DNA from: Anaerolineales bacterium
GTDB taxonomy: Bacteria; Chloroflexota; Anaerolineae; Anaerolineales; RBG-16-64-43
Assembly (NCBI GenBank): GCA_016932475.1
Contig: JAFGCU010000013.1
Coordinates: 1 to 61,418, forward strand
Length of the DNA: 61,418 nucleotides
Direction of reading: 5' to 3'
In this document: in pieces, positions 35,293-46,504 of the stretch
How the letters are laid out: the number at the start of each line of letters is the position of its first letter
How positions within the stretch are numbered: position 1 is the first letter of the stretch
Position numbers and translations under genes: made by a program
Notes under the pieces: model-generated
Database searches by the model: none
The model's input: the letters and a program-made list of their open reading frames with translations, nothing else
Told to the model about the DNA's origin: nothing

Positions 35293-35670
35293 ATGTCCAA
35301 TCCCACGCCCAGCCTACCCACTCCGCCGCAGCGGAACGTCATTCAGCAAACGCTTCTGCGCATCCGCCTGGTTTGGCGGCTGATCCGCGATCCGCGCGTA
35401 TTATGGCTGCTGAAGCTGGTGCCGGTCGGCGGCCTGCTGTATATTTTCTTCCCGTTCGATCTGCTGATAGACCTGGCGCCGGTCATCGGACAATTGGACG
35501 ACGCGGGCATCATCCTTGGGAGCTTGTGGCTCTTTGTGGAGATGTGTCCGCCCGACATCGTCAAGGAACATATGGACGATCTGACCGCGATCCATGTCAA
35601 GGGAACCTGGAAAGAGCCGGACCAGGGGAAATTGCCCGGGGCGAGCGGGGAAACCGATTCCACCAAGTAA
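35293..35670 (+). CDS. DUF1232 membrane protein
   Basis: A 125-residue protein. The core (about residues 30-85) is the DUF1232 motif: LLKLVPVGGLLYIFFPFDLL, then DLAPVIGQLDDAGI, forming one or two membrane helices with a conserved P-x-D-x-x-D. GAGGAG lies 8 bases before the ATG. A terminator inside the opposite gene follows. Function unknown. Confidence 0.9.
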   Translation: MSNPTPSLPTPPQRNVIQQTLLRIRLVWRLIRDPRVLWLLKLVPVGGLLYIFFPFDLLIDLAPVIGQLDDAGIILGSLWLFVEMCPPDIVKEHMDDLTAIHVKGTWKEPDQGKLPGASGETDSTK

Positions 35671-35723
35671 CCGAAGCGGATTTGAAGGGCACGAAGAAAA
35701 CCTGTAAACCCGTGGAAAATAGA

Positions 35724-37112
35724 TCAGTTTGAAACGGAACGCGATTTCGACGGCCGGAGTTTTCTTCCGGCCGTTTTTTCTTCCTCCAGCACACCGGTCA
35801 GGTCGTACGGGAGGGCGCCGGTGATGCGGACCGGCACCATCGCCCCCAAAGGCGCGTCCCCCTCGATCAGCACCACGCCGTCGACCTCGGGTGCATCCCG
35901 GAAGGAACGGCCGACGGTCAGCCCCTTCTGATGCCCCTCCACCAGAACATCCATCCGCTTCCCGATCCACGCGCGGTTCGCCTCAAGCGAGATCCCCTGC
36001 TGCAGTTCCATCAGGCGGTTGCGGCGTTCCTGCTTGAGAGCGGGCGGGACATCGTCCGGAAGCGCTGCGCTCGCCGTTCCCTCCTCGCGCGAGTATAAAA
36101 AGCAGCCGACCCGGTCGAACCGCATCTCGCTCAGAAATGCCGGGAGCGCTTCGAATTCCAATTCGCTTTCGCCGGGAAATCCCACAATGAACGCGGTCCG
36201 CACGGCCAGGCCGGGGAGACGCGCGCGCATTTGTTCGACCGTGCGGCGCACCCAATCCACATCCGCCGGGCGGTTCATCCTGCGGAGCACATCCGGATGC
36301 GCGTGTTGGAGCGGGATATCGAGGTACGGCACCACCTGCGGGAGCGACCCCATTGCGTCGATCAACCGGTCGCTTACGGCGCCGGGAAAGGCATACAGGA
36401 TCCGGATCCAATCGATGCGCGGCGCGGCGGATGCGATCCCCTCCAGCAGGCCGGGCAATCCGTCGCGCTCGCCGAGATCGCGCGCGTATGCGGTCGTATC
36501 CTGCGCCAGAAGCACCAGCTCGCGCACGCCGGCCTCCTGAAGCATCCGCGCTTCCTCGAGAATGCGGATCTTCGGCCTGGAAACCAGCGGCCCTTTGATC
36601 ATAGGAATGGCGCAGAAGGCGCACGGCCTCCGGCAGCCGTCGGCGATCTTCAGGTAGGCGCTGGCTCCGCGCACCGCCGCGCGCAGCACATCCCGTTCAT
36701 CGGTGCCGACGGACGCCGCCGCGGGCAGATGGATGACGGTCGGCGAACCGGACCCGGGCCGCAACTGCTCGACCACCGCGAGGATGTCCATCCAGCGCCG
36801 GGTGCCCAGGATCGCATCCAGGCCGGGGATTTCCCGCGCCAAGTCCGCGCCGCTGCGCTGGGTGAGGCAGCCCGCGGCGATCAACAGCTGGCCGCCCCGT
36901 TTGGCGCCGGCCAGCTTCCGCAGCGTATCGACCGATTCGGCGCGCGCGGCGTCGATGAAACCGCAGGTATTGACGATAATCACGTCCGCCCGGGCGGACG
37001 TGCGCGCGGGCGAGAATCCCCCGCGCGAAAGCAGCTCGGCCATCGAATCCGAATCGACCGTGTTCTTGGCGCAGCCAAGCGTGATCACATGATAGGTGCG
37101 TTTGGCGGGCAT
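35724..37112 (-). CDS. rimO: Ribosomal protein S12 methylthiotransferase RimO
   Basis: A 462-residue radical-SAM enzyme that adds a methylthio group to an Asp of ribosomal protein S12. The N-terminal cluster is held by Cys14, Cys50 and Cys82 (LGCAKN, NTCGF, AGC). The radical-SAM cluster is Cys160-x3-Cys164-x2-Cys167 (CRRPCAFC). A C-terminal TRAM domain follows (about residues 380-450). LGCAKNTVDS is diagnostic of RimO rather than MiaB. It starts within TGATG, overlapping the rodZ-like stop. A terminator for the opposite gene is embedded in its last codons. Confidence 0.97.
   Translation of the reverse strand: MPAKRTYHVITLGCAKNTVDSDSMAELLSRGGFSPARTSARADVIIVNTCGFIDAARAESVDTLRKLAGAKRGGQLLIAAGCLTQRSGADLAREIPGLDAILGTRRWMDILAVVEQLRPGSGSPTVIHLPAAASVGTDERDVLRAAVRGASAYLKIADGCRRPCAFCAIPMIKGPLVSRPKIRILEEARMLQEAGVRELVLLAQDTTAYARDLGERDGLPGLLEGIASAAPRIDWIRILYAFPGAVSDRLIDAMGSLPQVVPYLDIPLQHAHPDVLRRMNRPADVDWVRRTVEQMRARLPGLAVRTAFIVGFPGESELEFEALPAFLSEMRFDRVGCFLYSREEGTASAALPDDVPPALKQERRNRLMELQQGISLEANRAWIGKRMDVLVEGHQKGLTVGRSFRDAPEVDGVVLIEGDAPLGAMVPVRITGALPYDLTGVLEEEKTAGRKLRPSKSRSVSN
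35751..35779 (+). terminator. Terminator inside the 3' end of rimO
   Basis: CGGCCGGA-GTTTTCT-TCCGGCCG followed by TTTTTT on the plus strand. It should end the DUF1232 transcript about 80 bases after its stop, while the same bases code for the C-terminal basic tail of RimO on the minus strand. Confidence 0.85.
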
Positions 37113-38200
37113 CAGGGGACCGGGGTGTCGGCCGGAGTGGGCGTGATGGTCGGCGTGAAGGTGACCGAGGGAACGGGGGTGAGGACGCCGGTCGGCGTGT
37201 AGGTGCGCGCGACCACTTCGCCGAAACGCCCCATCGGCCCGTCATCGATGCCGTTGAAGATCACACGGATTCCGGCGCCGTTGCCGGTGGAAATGGCGAC
37301 GGTTCGCTGGCCGACGTAGTCAAACGTATCATCCGGCTGGACCCGGCCGGCAAACACCGTCTTGCCGTCCACATCCACCTGCAGGTAGGCGCGCAGGACG
37401 ACAACGATATGGATTCGGACATCGGTATAGACCCCGCCGAGCGGGGTGGGGAAAGCGGTGGGGATGGGCGTATCCAGAGATACGATACCCGTGGTGACGG
37501 CGGATCCCGATTCGCCCGCCGGCGGCGTCTGTTCGTCCGCCGCCAGGGACGGGGTGCCGGCTCCGGCCGGATCCGTTTCGGAGCCGGTCTGGGCGGGCGT
37601 GAGGCCGGCCGAGGGCGTGTCGGCTGCGGCGGGCTGCGGGCTGCCCGGGATGATGGATTCCGTTAATGAGGGCGCCGCGGGTTCTTTTATGCTGAGGGCG
37701 ATGTGGTAACCGCCCCAGCCAAGCAGCGCGAGAACCGCGAGGGTGACCATGGCTCCCAGCAGGACATCCAGCCGGAGCCAATTGCGCAAAAGCGGTGCCG
37801 CCGGGACCGGACGCGCGCCGATGCCGCCCGCCTGCCGGGAAACCACCGGCGCGGTGATCGATGCGCGGGGCCGGGTGGCGCCCGTCGGCGGGGGCGGTTT
37901 ACCTTTTTCGGGTTCCTTCGGTGCGGGAGCCGCCGGCGCCGGAGCCGGGGGTTTTTGCGAAGGCTGCGGCCGGGCACCGCCGGTGTGCGCCGCAATCTCC
38001 TCCGGATCGATGCCGAGGAAGGCCGCGTAGTTGCGAATAAAACCGCGGGCCTGGGGAACCGAGGGGATGCTGCTAAGATCGTCGGATTCGATCGCCTGCA
38101 GGTGCTTTATGCGGATGCGAGTGAATCCCTCGACCTTTTCCAGGGTCAGGCCGAGGGATTCTCTTTTTTGGCGCAGAAGACCGCCAAGGGTTTCGCCCAT
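37112..38200 (-). CDS. rodZ: RodZ-like HTH membrane protein
   Basis: A 362-residue protein. Residues 1-75 form an HTH_25 domain (ETLGGLLRQKRESLGLTL, then IPSVPQARGFIRNYAAFLG). A Pro/Ala-rich linker, one membrane segment (about 153-172), a Pro/Thr linker, and a C-terminal DUF4115-type beta domain (VYTDVRIHIVVVLRAYLQV) follow, ending in a TPTP-rich tail. The arrangement is that of RodZ, the MreB-binding cell-shape protein. Its stop overlaps the rimO start, so the two are probably co-translated. ATG 38200 is preferred to an upstream TTG. Confidence 0.85.
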   Translation of the reverse strand: MGETLGGLLRQKRESLGLTLEKVEGFTRIRIKHLQAIESDDLSSIPSVPQARGFIRNYAAFLGIDPEEIAAHTGGARPQPSQKPPAPAPAAPAPKEPEKGKPPPPTGATRPRASITAPVVSRQAGGIGARPVPAAPLLRNWLRLDVLLGAMVTLAVLALLGWGGYHIALSIKEPAAPSLTESIIPGSPQPAAADTPSAGLTPAQTGSETDPAGAGTPSLAADEQTPPAGESGSAVTTGIVSLDTPIPTAFPTPLGGVYTDVRIHIVVVLRAYLQVDVDGKTVFAGRVQPDDTFDYVGQRTVAISTGNGAGIRVIFNGIDDGPMGRFGEVVARTYTPTGVLTPVPSVTFTPTITPTPADTPVP

Positions 38201-38236
38201 CAAACGCCGGTCCTTTGCCTGCAAGAAGCGGCCGGT

Positions 38237-38743
38237 CTAGACGGAGGGGGAGGCGGGCTCGGCGGGTGCCGGTGCCGCTTCGACGGCTTTTTCTTCCTCG
38301 CCCTCGCTCTTGACCAAGACCGTGATTTCCGGGATAAGGTCGACCGTCAGGCGAATGGCAACTTTGTACGTGCCCAAATCGCGCAGCGGCTGGTGGGCGA
38401 TGTGGCGGCGGTCCACATGGATACCGGTCTCGCGTTCGATCGCGGCTGCAATATCGCCGGTGGTGATCGATCCGTAAAGCCGGCCGGTTTCGCCGGCGCG
38501 GGCGATGAAGGTCAGCGAGACCGCCTGCAGCTTTTCGGCGACCGCGCCCATTTCCTGGTTAAGCCGCGTGCGCTCGGTGAGCGCCGACTGGCGGATTTTT
38601 TCCGCCTGCTTGATGGCGCCGGGAGTGGCCAGCATGGCAAGTTTTTGCGGAATGAGGAAGTTGCGGCCATAGCCGTCGGCCACTTTCTTCACATCCCCCG
38701 CGCGGCCCAGTTTGTAGACGTCCTTGAGGAGTAATACTTTCAT
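38237..38743 (-). CDS. rplI: 50S ribosomal protein L9
   Basis: A 168-residue ribosomal protein of the large subunit. The N-terminal domain begins MKVLLLKDVYKLGRAGDVKK and has VADGYGRNFLIPQKLA. A long helix and the C-terminal domain (LYGSITTGDIAAAI) follow. A Glu/Ala/Pro-rich tail of about 20 residues extends past the usual 148. AAAGGGC precedes the ATG. It is first in an apparent rplI-rodZ-rimO unit. Confidence 0.97.
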   Translation of the reverse strand: MKVLLLKDVYKLGRAGDVKKVADGYGRNFLIPQKLAMLATPGAIKQAEKIRQSALTERTRLNQEMGAVAEKLQAVSLTFIARAGETGRLYGSITTGDIAAAIERETGIHVDRRHIAHQPLRDLGTYKVAIRLTVDLIPEITVLVKSEGEEEKAVEAAPAPAEPASPSV

Positions 38744-38774
38744 CGTCAAGCCCTTTCGTGGTGAGAGAGAGATT

Positions 38775-38852
38775 TCCACCAAGGACGCTAAGGAAAACCT
38801 GAAAGACACTTATATTTTCTTTGTGTTCTTCCGGTTTTCTTCGTGTTCTTCG
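38775..38852. repeat. CACGAAG hairpin repeat, full copy
   Basis: CCACCAAGGACGCTAAGGAA on the left, and on the right TTCTTCGTGTTCTTCGTGG. The arms, about 35-40 bases each, pair with a few mismatches around an AT-rich centre. It is the most complete member of this family in the window. Confidence 0.8.
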
Positions 38853-38906
38853 TGGAACGGCGAAGGGTACAACGCCGGAGGCGGATTTTACCAGAAACCC
38901 CCTCCT

Positions 38907-38975
38907 CTGTCCTCCCCCATTTGTATCGGAGGATTCATGCTGTTTTTTTATTGTTTTGAGAAGCAAATGGGGGAG
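38907..38975. repeat. C-rich hairpin repeat
   Basis: CCTCCCCCATTTG and CAAATGGGGGAGG are perfectly inverted around about 45 bases. Same arm type as 34429-34528. Confidence 0.8.
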
Positions 38976-38988
38976 GATTAGGAGGGGA

Positions 38989-41574
<2,586 letters not shown>

Positions 41575-41974
41575 ACCTTTTTTGACAGGATTTGCAGGAT
41601 TATTAAAAGAAAAATCGCAACTGCTCAGCCAGCGATCGTCATGCCGGCGCCTGCCCCCGCGACTGCCCTCCGAGCGATGAGCGCCGGCGGTTTCCCGGTG
41701 CGAAGTTCTCGCGAGCGGGGGACGCATCCCGGCTCGCTTCCGGTTCATGAGCCGGGATGAATGCAAAGCGGGGGTGGACTTAGCCGGCATCCATGGAATC
41801 GCCGAAAATCATTGGACCCCGGCTTCGAGCATGTCGGGGTGACGGACAACACCAAGAACGCCTGTGACGTAAAGTTGAAAATAATCCGTGAAAAATCGGC
41901 CTAAGCTGCTACGAAAAATCTTCAAGCGTCAATCCTGCCAAAATCATGGGAATCCTGTCTATTAACTCCCGACC
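41575..41974. other. Spacer with inverted repeat copy
   Basis: Contains GACAGGATTTGCAGGATT at 41584-41601, the inverted 118-bp repeat copy, and then 240 bases with no gene. The radical-SAM gene promoter must lie near 41900-41960; no clear boxes are seen. Confidence 0.5.
41617..41734 (-). repeat. Dispersed GC-rich hairpin repeat, copy 2
   Basis: The reverse complement of this stretch matches 1-118 at about 115 of 118 positions, without gaps. The two copies are inverted and 41.6 kb apart. Confidence 0.9.
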
Positions 41975-43870
41975 GTGAACCCCGAAACGATCTCCCGCCT
42001 CCTTCCGCGCATCCTGCCGCATGTGGAGAAGCCAGGCCGCTACACCGGCGGCGAGCTGAACCAGTCGGTCAAAGATTGGGATTCCACGCCCGTCCGTGTC
42101 GCGTTGCTCTTTCCGGATATCTACGAAATCGGGATGTCGAACCTCGGGCTGTCGGTGTTGTATGAAATCATCAACGCCCAGCCGGATGCGCTGGCCGAGC
42201 GCGTGTATCTTCCCTGGGATGATATGGAGGCGGCGATGCGGCGCGAGGGGATCCCGCTCTTCTCCCTCGAAAACCGGCGCCCGGTCGCGGATTTCGACCT
42301 GCTGGGGATCACACTGCCGTATGAATCGCTCTACACGAATGCGCTGCACGCGCTGGACCTGGCGGGGATCCCCCTGCGCGCCGCCGACCGCGGCGAGCGG
42401 CACCCGTTGGTGGTGGGCGGCGGGCACACCGCGTTCAACCCCGAGCCGGTCGCGGATTTCTTCGACGCGTTCGCCGTCGGCGAAAGCGAGGAGCTGATCC
42501 TCGATCTGCTGGACATCCTGCGGCGGAGTAAAAAGGAAGGCAACCCGCGGCCCGCGATGCTGGAGCGGATGGCGCGCGTGTGGGGGATGTACGTCCCCTC
42601 CTTTTACACACCCGATTATCGCGGTGACGGCACGATCGCGCGGATCACGCCCCGGGCCCAAACCGTTCCGGGCGGAGCGGGCATCCCGCTGCCGGTCGTC
42701 AAGCGGATCGTCCCGCGCCTGCCCCCGCCTCCGCTGCGGCCGGTCGTCCCCTACCTCGAGACGGTCCACAACCGTTACGCGATCGAAATCATGCGCGGCT
42801 GCACGCGCGGCTGCCGGTTCTGCCAGGCCGGCTACGTCACCCGCCCGATCCGCGAGCGTTCCGTCGCACAGATCGTCGCGTCGATCTCCGCCGCGCTCGG
42901 CAACACCGGCTACGAGGAGGTGGCGCTGCTTTCGCTTTCCTCCTCGGACCACTCGCACATCACCGAGCTCGTGCGCGCCCTGGGCGAAACCTTCGGCGGC
43001 GCGCACCTGCGCATCTCCTTGCCCTCGCTGCGAATCGAGACCGTCTCGGTCGACCTGGTCGAGGCGTTGCGCGGCAACCGCAGCGGGAATTTCACGCTCG
43101 CGCCCGAAGCCGCGACGGAAAGCATGCGCGCGGTGCTCAACAAGCCGATCGCCGCCCGGCAGCTGATCGAAACGGTGCGCGAGATCTACAGCCGCAAGTG
43201 GACGACCGTCAAACTGTATTTCATGATCGGCCATCCGCGCGAGACGGCCGACGACGTCCGCGCGATCGCGGAGCTGGCGCGCGCGGTCCTGGCCGAAGGG
43301 CGGCGGAGCCTGGGGCGGCGCGCGGAGGTGCACGCCGGGGTGAGCACGCTCGTGCCCAAGGCGCACACGCCCTTCCAGTGGCTCCCGATGGACAGCCGCG
43401 AGCAGATCCAGGCCAAGCAGGACCTCCTGCGGCGGGAATTGCGCGGTCCCGGGCTGAGGCTGGATCTCACCCCGCCGGAGGTGACGCTGCACGAAGCGCG
43501 CCTCGCGCGCGGCGACCGCCGGATGGGCGGGGTGATCGAGCGCGCCTGGCGCGGCGGCGCGCGCTTCGACGCCTGGAGCGAGCGCTTCCAACCCGCCATC
43601 TGGTACGGCGCCTTCGAACAGGCGCGGCTGGACCCGGCCTTCTACTCCCACCGCGAACGCGCGGCGGACGAGATCTTCCCGTGGGATCACATCAGCGCCG
43701 GGGTGCGCAAGGAATATCTGCGGCAGGAATATGAAGCCAGCCTCGCAGGGCGCACGCGCGGGGATTGCCGCGAGGAATGCTTCGGCTGCGGGATCCTGCC
43801 CGCCTTCCGCGAACTGCGCGATGCGCTTCCACTCGATGAACAATTCTGCCCGACGGCGCGGCCGAAATGA
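41975..43870 (+). CDS. B12-binding radical-SAM protein (TIGR03960 type)
   Basis: A 631-residue enzyme. Residues 30-200 form a B12-binding-like domain (VALLFPDIYEIGMSNLGL). The radical-SAM cluster is Cys276-x3-Cys280-x2-Cys283 in MRGCTRGCRFCQAG, and the barrel continues with SLPSLRIETVS. This length and pairing with a DUF2344 protein match the TIGR03960 family, often next to the gene for TIGR03936. No function has been settled for this pair, as far as I recall. It starts with GTG without a strong ribosome-binding site and overlaps the next gene by 4 bases (ATGA). Confidence 0.93.
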   Translation: MNPETISRLLPRILPHVEKPGRYTGGELNQSVKDWDSTPVRVALLFPDIYEIGMSNLGLSVLYEIINAQPDALAERVYLPWDDMEAAMRREGIPLFSLENRRPVADFDLLGITLPYESLYTNALHALDLAGIPLRAADRGERHPLVVGGGHTAFNPEPVADFFDAFAVGESEELILDLLDILRRSKKEGNPRPAMLERMARVWGMYVPSFYTPDYRGDGTIARITPRAQTVPGGAGIPLPVVKRIVPRLPPPPLRPVVPYLETVHNRYAIEIMRGCTRGCRFCQAGYVTRPIRERSVAQIVASISAALGNTGYEEVALLSLSSSDHSHITELVRALGETFGGAHLRISLPSLRIETVSVDLVEALRGNRSGNFTLAPEAATESMRAVLNKPIAARQLIETVREIYSRKWTTVKLYFMIGHPRETADDVRAIAELARAVLAEGRRSLGRRAEVHAGVSTLVPKAHTPFQWLPMDSREQIQAKQDLLRRELRGPGLRLDLTPPEVTLHEARLARGDRRMGGVIERAWRGGARFDAWSERFQPAIWYGAFEQARLDPAFYSHRERAADEIFPWDHISAGVRKEYLRQEYEASLAGRTRGDCREECFGCGILPAFRELRDALPLDEQFCPTARPK

Positions 43871-44514
43871 GCCGGACCTTTTACCGGATCCTGTTTTCCA
43901 AGACCGCGGCGATGCGCTTCACCGGCCACCTGGACCTGCAGCGCGCCTGGGAGCGGCTGCTGCGCCGGGCGCGGATCCCGATCGCCTATTCCGCCGGCTT
44001 TCATCCCCACCCGCGGATTCAAATCGGCGCGGCCCTGCCGCTCGGAGCGCTCGGCGGGAACGAACTGATGGACATCGAAACGAGCATTGCTTGCGACCCG
44101 GTTGAAACCTCGAACCGGTTGAATAATTCCGCGCCGCCGGGGATGCGGATCATCCGGGTGGATGCGCTGCCGGAGGGATCGCCCGGACTGGAAAAAATAA
44201 TCCTGGCCGGCGATTATTCGGCCGAACCGATCGAGGACGCCTGGCCCGCGGATCTGCCGCAGCGGATCGAAAGCCTGCTGGCAAGCGCAACCTTGGCGCG
44301 CGAGCGGCGCGGCAAAACCTACGACCTGCGGCCGCGGATTCTCACCCTCGCACTGGACGGCAGCATTTTGCGCATGCGGCTCAGCCTTACGGCGGAAGCG
44401 ACGGGCCGGCCGGATGAGGTGCTGGCGGCGCTGGGGGCGGAAGGCGTAACGGTGGATGTGAAGCGGGAGAGGTTGGTGATGCGGGATGCGGACGATGCCC
44501 GCCCCCGAGTGTAG
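43867..44514 (+). CDS. DUF2344 (TIGR03936) protein
   Basis: A 215-residue protein. The N-terminus YRILFSKTAAMRFTGHLDLQ and YSAGFHPHPRIQIGAALPLG (GFHPHP) are the family signature. Its C-terminus is shared with the radical-SAM fusion partners seen in other genomes. It overlaps the radical-SAM gene, so the two proteins are probably made in equal amounts and work together. A hairpin CCCCCGA / TCGGGGG at 44502-44524 covers its stop codon. Confidence 0.92.
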   Translation: MSRTFYRILFSKTAAMRFTGHLDLQRAWERLLRRARIPIAYSAGFHPHPRIQIGAALPLGALGGNELMDIETSIACDPVETSNRLNNSAPPGMRIIRVDALPEGSPGLEKIILAGDYSAEPIEDAWPADLPQRIESLLASATLARERRGKTYDLRPRILTLALDGSILRMRLSLTAEATGRPDEVLAALGAEGVTVDVKRERLVMRDADDARPRV

Positions 44515-44576
44515 TTATCGGGGGGACGATAGGCCATACCTGCCCTCGAGTGGTTTTATCGGGGGGAGGGCAGACC
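44502..44576. repeat. Two tandem C/G hairpins
   Basis: CCCCCGA-GTGTAGTTA-TCGGGGG and, 45 bases on, CCCTCGAGTGGTTTTATCGGGGGGAGGG. The first overlaps the end of the DUF2344 gene. Their loops are alike, so they look like a duplicated unit. Confidence 0.65.
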
Positions 44577-44578
44577 AG

Positions 44579-44595
44579 CGACGATCGACCATCGA
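44579..44595. repeat. GACCATCG short repeat, copy 2
   Basis: CGACGATCGACCATCG, a short version of the cluster between pheS and pheT. Confidence 0.65.
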
Positions 44596-44760
44596 AAGCA
44601 GATCATTCCGGACAGGGTGTTGACAAAGCCGATCGAGCCCCGCCCCGCTTCCCCGCTTCCCCCGCTGTGCGAGGGCAGGCGCAAGGGCAGGCTCGCAATG
44701 ACAACTCGCCATTTTTTCAGCACCCTGCTAGTATCAGCCGGTGAAAGTGAGGAGGGAGCG

Positions 44761-45414
44761 ATGTTGCGAAGATTTCGCGAGCCCGTGAACAGCCTGACCC
44801 ATCTGATCGCCGCCGCCGTCGCCTTCGCCGGCACCATCGTGCTGGCCTTCCTCGCCCGGAATGATGCGGTAAAACTGGCTTCCCTAATTCTCTACGGTTT
44901 GACGCTGGTGTTGATGTTCTCCTCCAGCGGGCTCTACCACCTGGCCCAAGCCGGTCCCAAAATAACCCTCTTCCTGCGCAAGCTCGACCATTCGGCGATC
45001 TACCTGCTCATCGCAGGAACGTACACCCCGATCTGCCTGCATTATTTCACGGGCTTCTGGCGGGGCGGCTTCCTCGCGATCGTATGGGCTCTCGGCCTGA
45101 TCGGCATAACGGTAAAGCTCTTTGTCATCAACGCGCCGCGCTGGGTCACCGCGGGGATATACCTGCTGATGGGCTGGCTGGCCATTGCGGGAGTCGGCGA
45201 AATCCTGGCGCAGATGCCCGCCGGCGCGATTCTGTGGCTGCTGGCGGGAGGATTGTTCTTCACCGGCGGCGCCTTCGTCTACATGCTCAAGAAGCCCGAT
45301 CCGTTTCCCGACGTTTTCGGCTTCCATGAGATCTGGCACATCTTCGTGATCCTGGGCGCTTACAGCCATTTTGCGCTGATGCTGATCTACGTCGCGCCCG
45401 GCGGGGCGGCTTAG
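44761..45414 (+). CDS. Hemolysin III family membrane protein
   Basis: A 217-residue protein with seven membrane helices of the hemolysin III/PAQR family. The family zinc motifs are visible: S-x3-H in SSSGLYHLA, KLDHSAIYLLIAGTYTP, and HEIWHIFVILGAYSHF. Bacterial members are poorly characterised integral membrane proteins. GAGGAGGGAG lies directly before the ATG. A longer frame from 44617 has no better start. It is a single gene. Confidence 0.95.
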   Translation: MLRRFREPVNSLTHLIAAAVAFAGTIVLAFLARNDAVKLASLILYGLTLVLMFSSSGLYHLAQAGPKITLFLRKLDHSAIYLLIAGTYTPICLHYFTGFWRGGFLAIVWALGLIGITVKLFVINAPRWVTAGIYLLMGWLAIAGVGEILAQMPAGAILWLLAGGLFFTGGAFVYMLKKPDPFPDVFGFHEIWHIFVILGAYSHFALMLIYVAPGGAA

Positions 45415-45982
45415 TCTCCAATCCACTCGCAGGATCCCGTCGACGCATCTCATCTCCGGAATGACTTTTGCAGGACACGAGCGCCGGCAACTGCTTCCGG
45501 CGGCATGCGCATCTTTCCTGTTTATCATCGGATGAGGTCTCCTAACGACGCCCCTCACCCCGCCCGGCCTGCCCGCCGAAGGGTGGCGGGGGCAGAAGGG
45601 TTGCAGGTCCACGCGATCGCCAGTTTGCACAACGAAAATAACGCGGGCGGCCCGCAGCCGCCGACGGAATTACATGGACGATGAATTACGATGCGCCGCA
45701 CGACGCTTATTGGAGGCCGGATTCGCCGCATGAGGCGCTGGGGCTTCTAACCGGCGGCGCTCAGTCTCTACCATGCGGTGAAGGATGCCGCAGGGTAGAC
45801 GGCGGACGATAGACGGTAGACCATCGACCATCGTCAAGGAAAAACCAGATGCCCACTCAGTTCCCAATCAGGTTGAAACTTTTTCCGATCCCGACTGTCT
45901 AATCCATAGGTTGCCCGCGGCCGGCTCCAAGAGCCGGCAGTGCACGCCACCGATTTTCCGTAATCATAAGGAGATGTCTGAG
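45415..45982. other. Long spacer, no convincing gene
   Basis: About 570 bases. It holds a C/G-rich stretch (45555-45600) and the GACCATCG cluster at 45796-45834. A 43-codon frame from 45681 encodes SPHEALGLLT, faintly like the C-terminus of some IS3-type transposases, but too short to call. Confidence 0.45.
45796..45834. repeat. GACCATCG short repeat, copy 3
   Basis: AGACGGCGGACGATAGACGG then TAGACCATCGACCATCGTC. Same repeated word as 29974-30002 and 46388-46431, upstream of a lipoprotein gene. Confidence 0.7.
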
Positions 45983-46384
45983 ATGAAGCGGAGAGGTTTT
46001 TTTGCATTTCTGCTGGCGGGAACGCTGCTTGTCCTGTCAGCGTGTTCCACTTCCGTCAACGGCACACGCCGGGTCTCCACGCGTTCCGAAGGATTGACCT
46101 TCACGAACAGTTCCGACACATACGAGAACGAGCTGACCATCGAACCGGGGATGGTTTTTCATACTCTCTCGATCAAGCGGATCAAGCTGACCTCCGGCGG
46201 ATTAACCCTGACCCTGATCGGGCCGGACGGGAGCGTTGTGTGGGAACAATCCTTCGCCGACTCCGCCGATTTCCGGCGCGACCTGAGCCTGGATGCGCTT
46301 CTCGGGAAATGGATCCTGCGGATCGAGCTGACCGGAGCGACCGGCAGCTACGATCTCGTTTGGAGAGCGGGAAACACGCCGTAA
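45983..46384 (+). CDS. Small lipoprotein with beta domain
   Basis: A 133-residue secreted lipoprotein. The signal ends in LLVLSAC (Cys21). The rest is an all-beta domain of about 100 residues, with LTLTLIGPDGSVVWEQ, typical of C-terminal strands in small Ig-like or PPC-type domains. The ATG at 45983 has AAGGAG 9 bases upstream; ATG 45974 is too close to it. No enzyme motif. Confidence 0.75.
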   Translation: MKRRGFFAFLLAGTLLVLSACSTSVNGTRRVSTRSEGLTFTNSSDTYENELTIEPGMVFHTLSIKRIKLTSGGLTLTLIGPDGSVVWEQSFADSADFRRDLSLDALLGKWILRIELTGATGSYDLVWRAGNTP

Positions 46385-46387
46385 AAA

Positions 46388-46431
46388 CCGACCATGGACG
46401 ATGGACCATCGACGATAAACGATCGACCATC
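46388..46431. repeat. GACCATCG short repeat, copy 4
   Basis: ACCGACCATGGACGATGGACC and ATCGACGATAAACGATCGACC: several units of the same word, between convergent genes. Confidence 0.7.
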
Positions 46432-46445
46432 CAAAACCGGCAATT

Positions 46446-46478
46446 CTCCCCCGTCAGGGAAACCGCTTGACGGGGGAG
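46446..46478. terminator. Hairpin between convergent genes
   Basis: CTCCCCCGTCA and TGACGGGGGAG, perfectly inverted around an 11-base loop. No T-run follows directly, but it lies between the lipoprotein and VTC genes and may stop both. Confidence 0.55.
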
Positions 46479-46504
46479 GGAAGGGAGGGGGCGGTGGAAT
46501 TTTT

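Noticed and set aside
41909-43843. 644-codon minus-strand frame opposite the radical-SAM gene
   Set aside because: Antisense shadow; the plus-strand frame has the CxxxCxxC motif and is coupled to DUF2344.
45681-45812. 43-codon frame with a faint transposase-tail look (SPHEALGLLT)
   Set aside because: Too short, no upstream part and no terminal repeats; likely chance.
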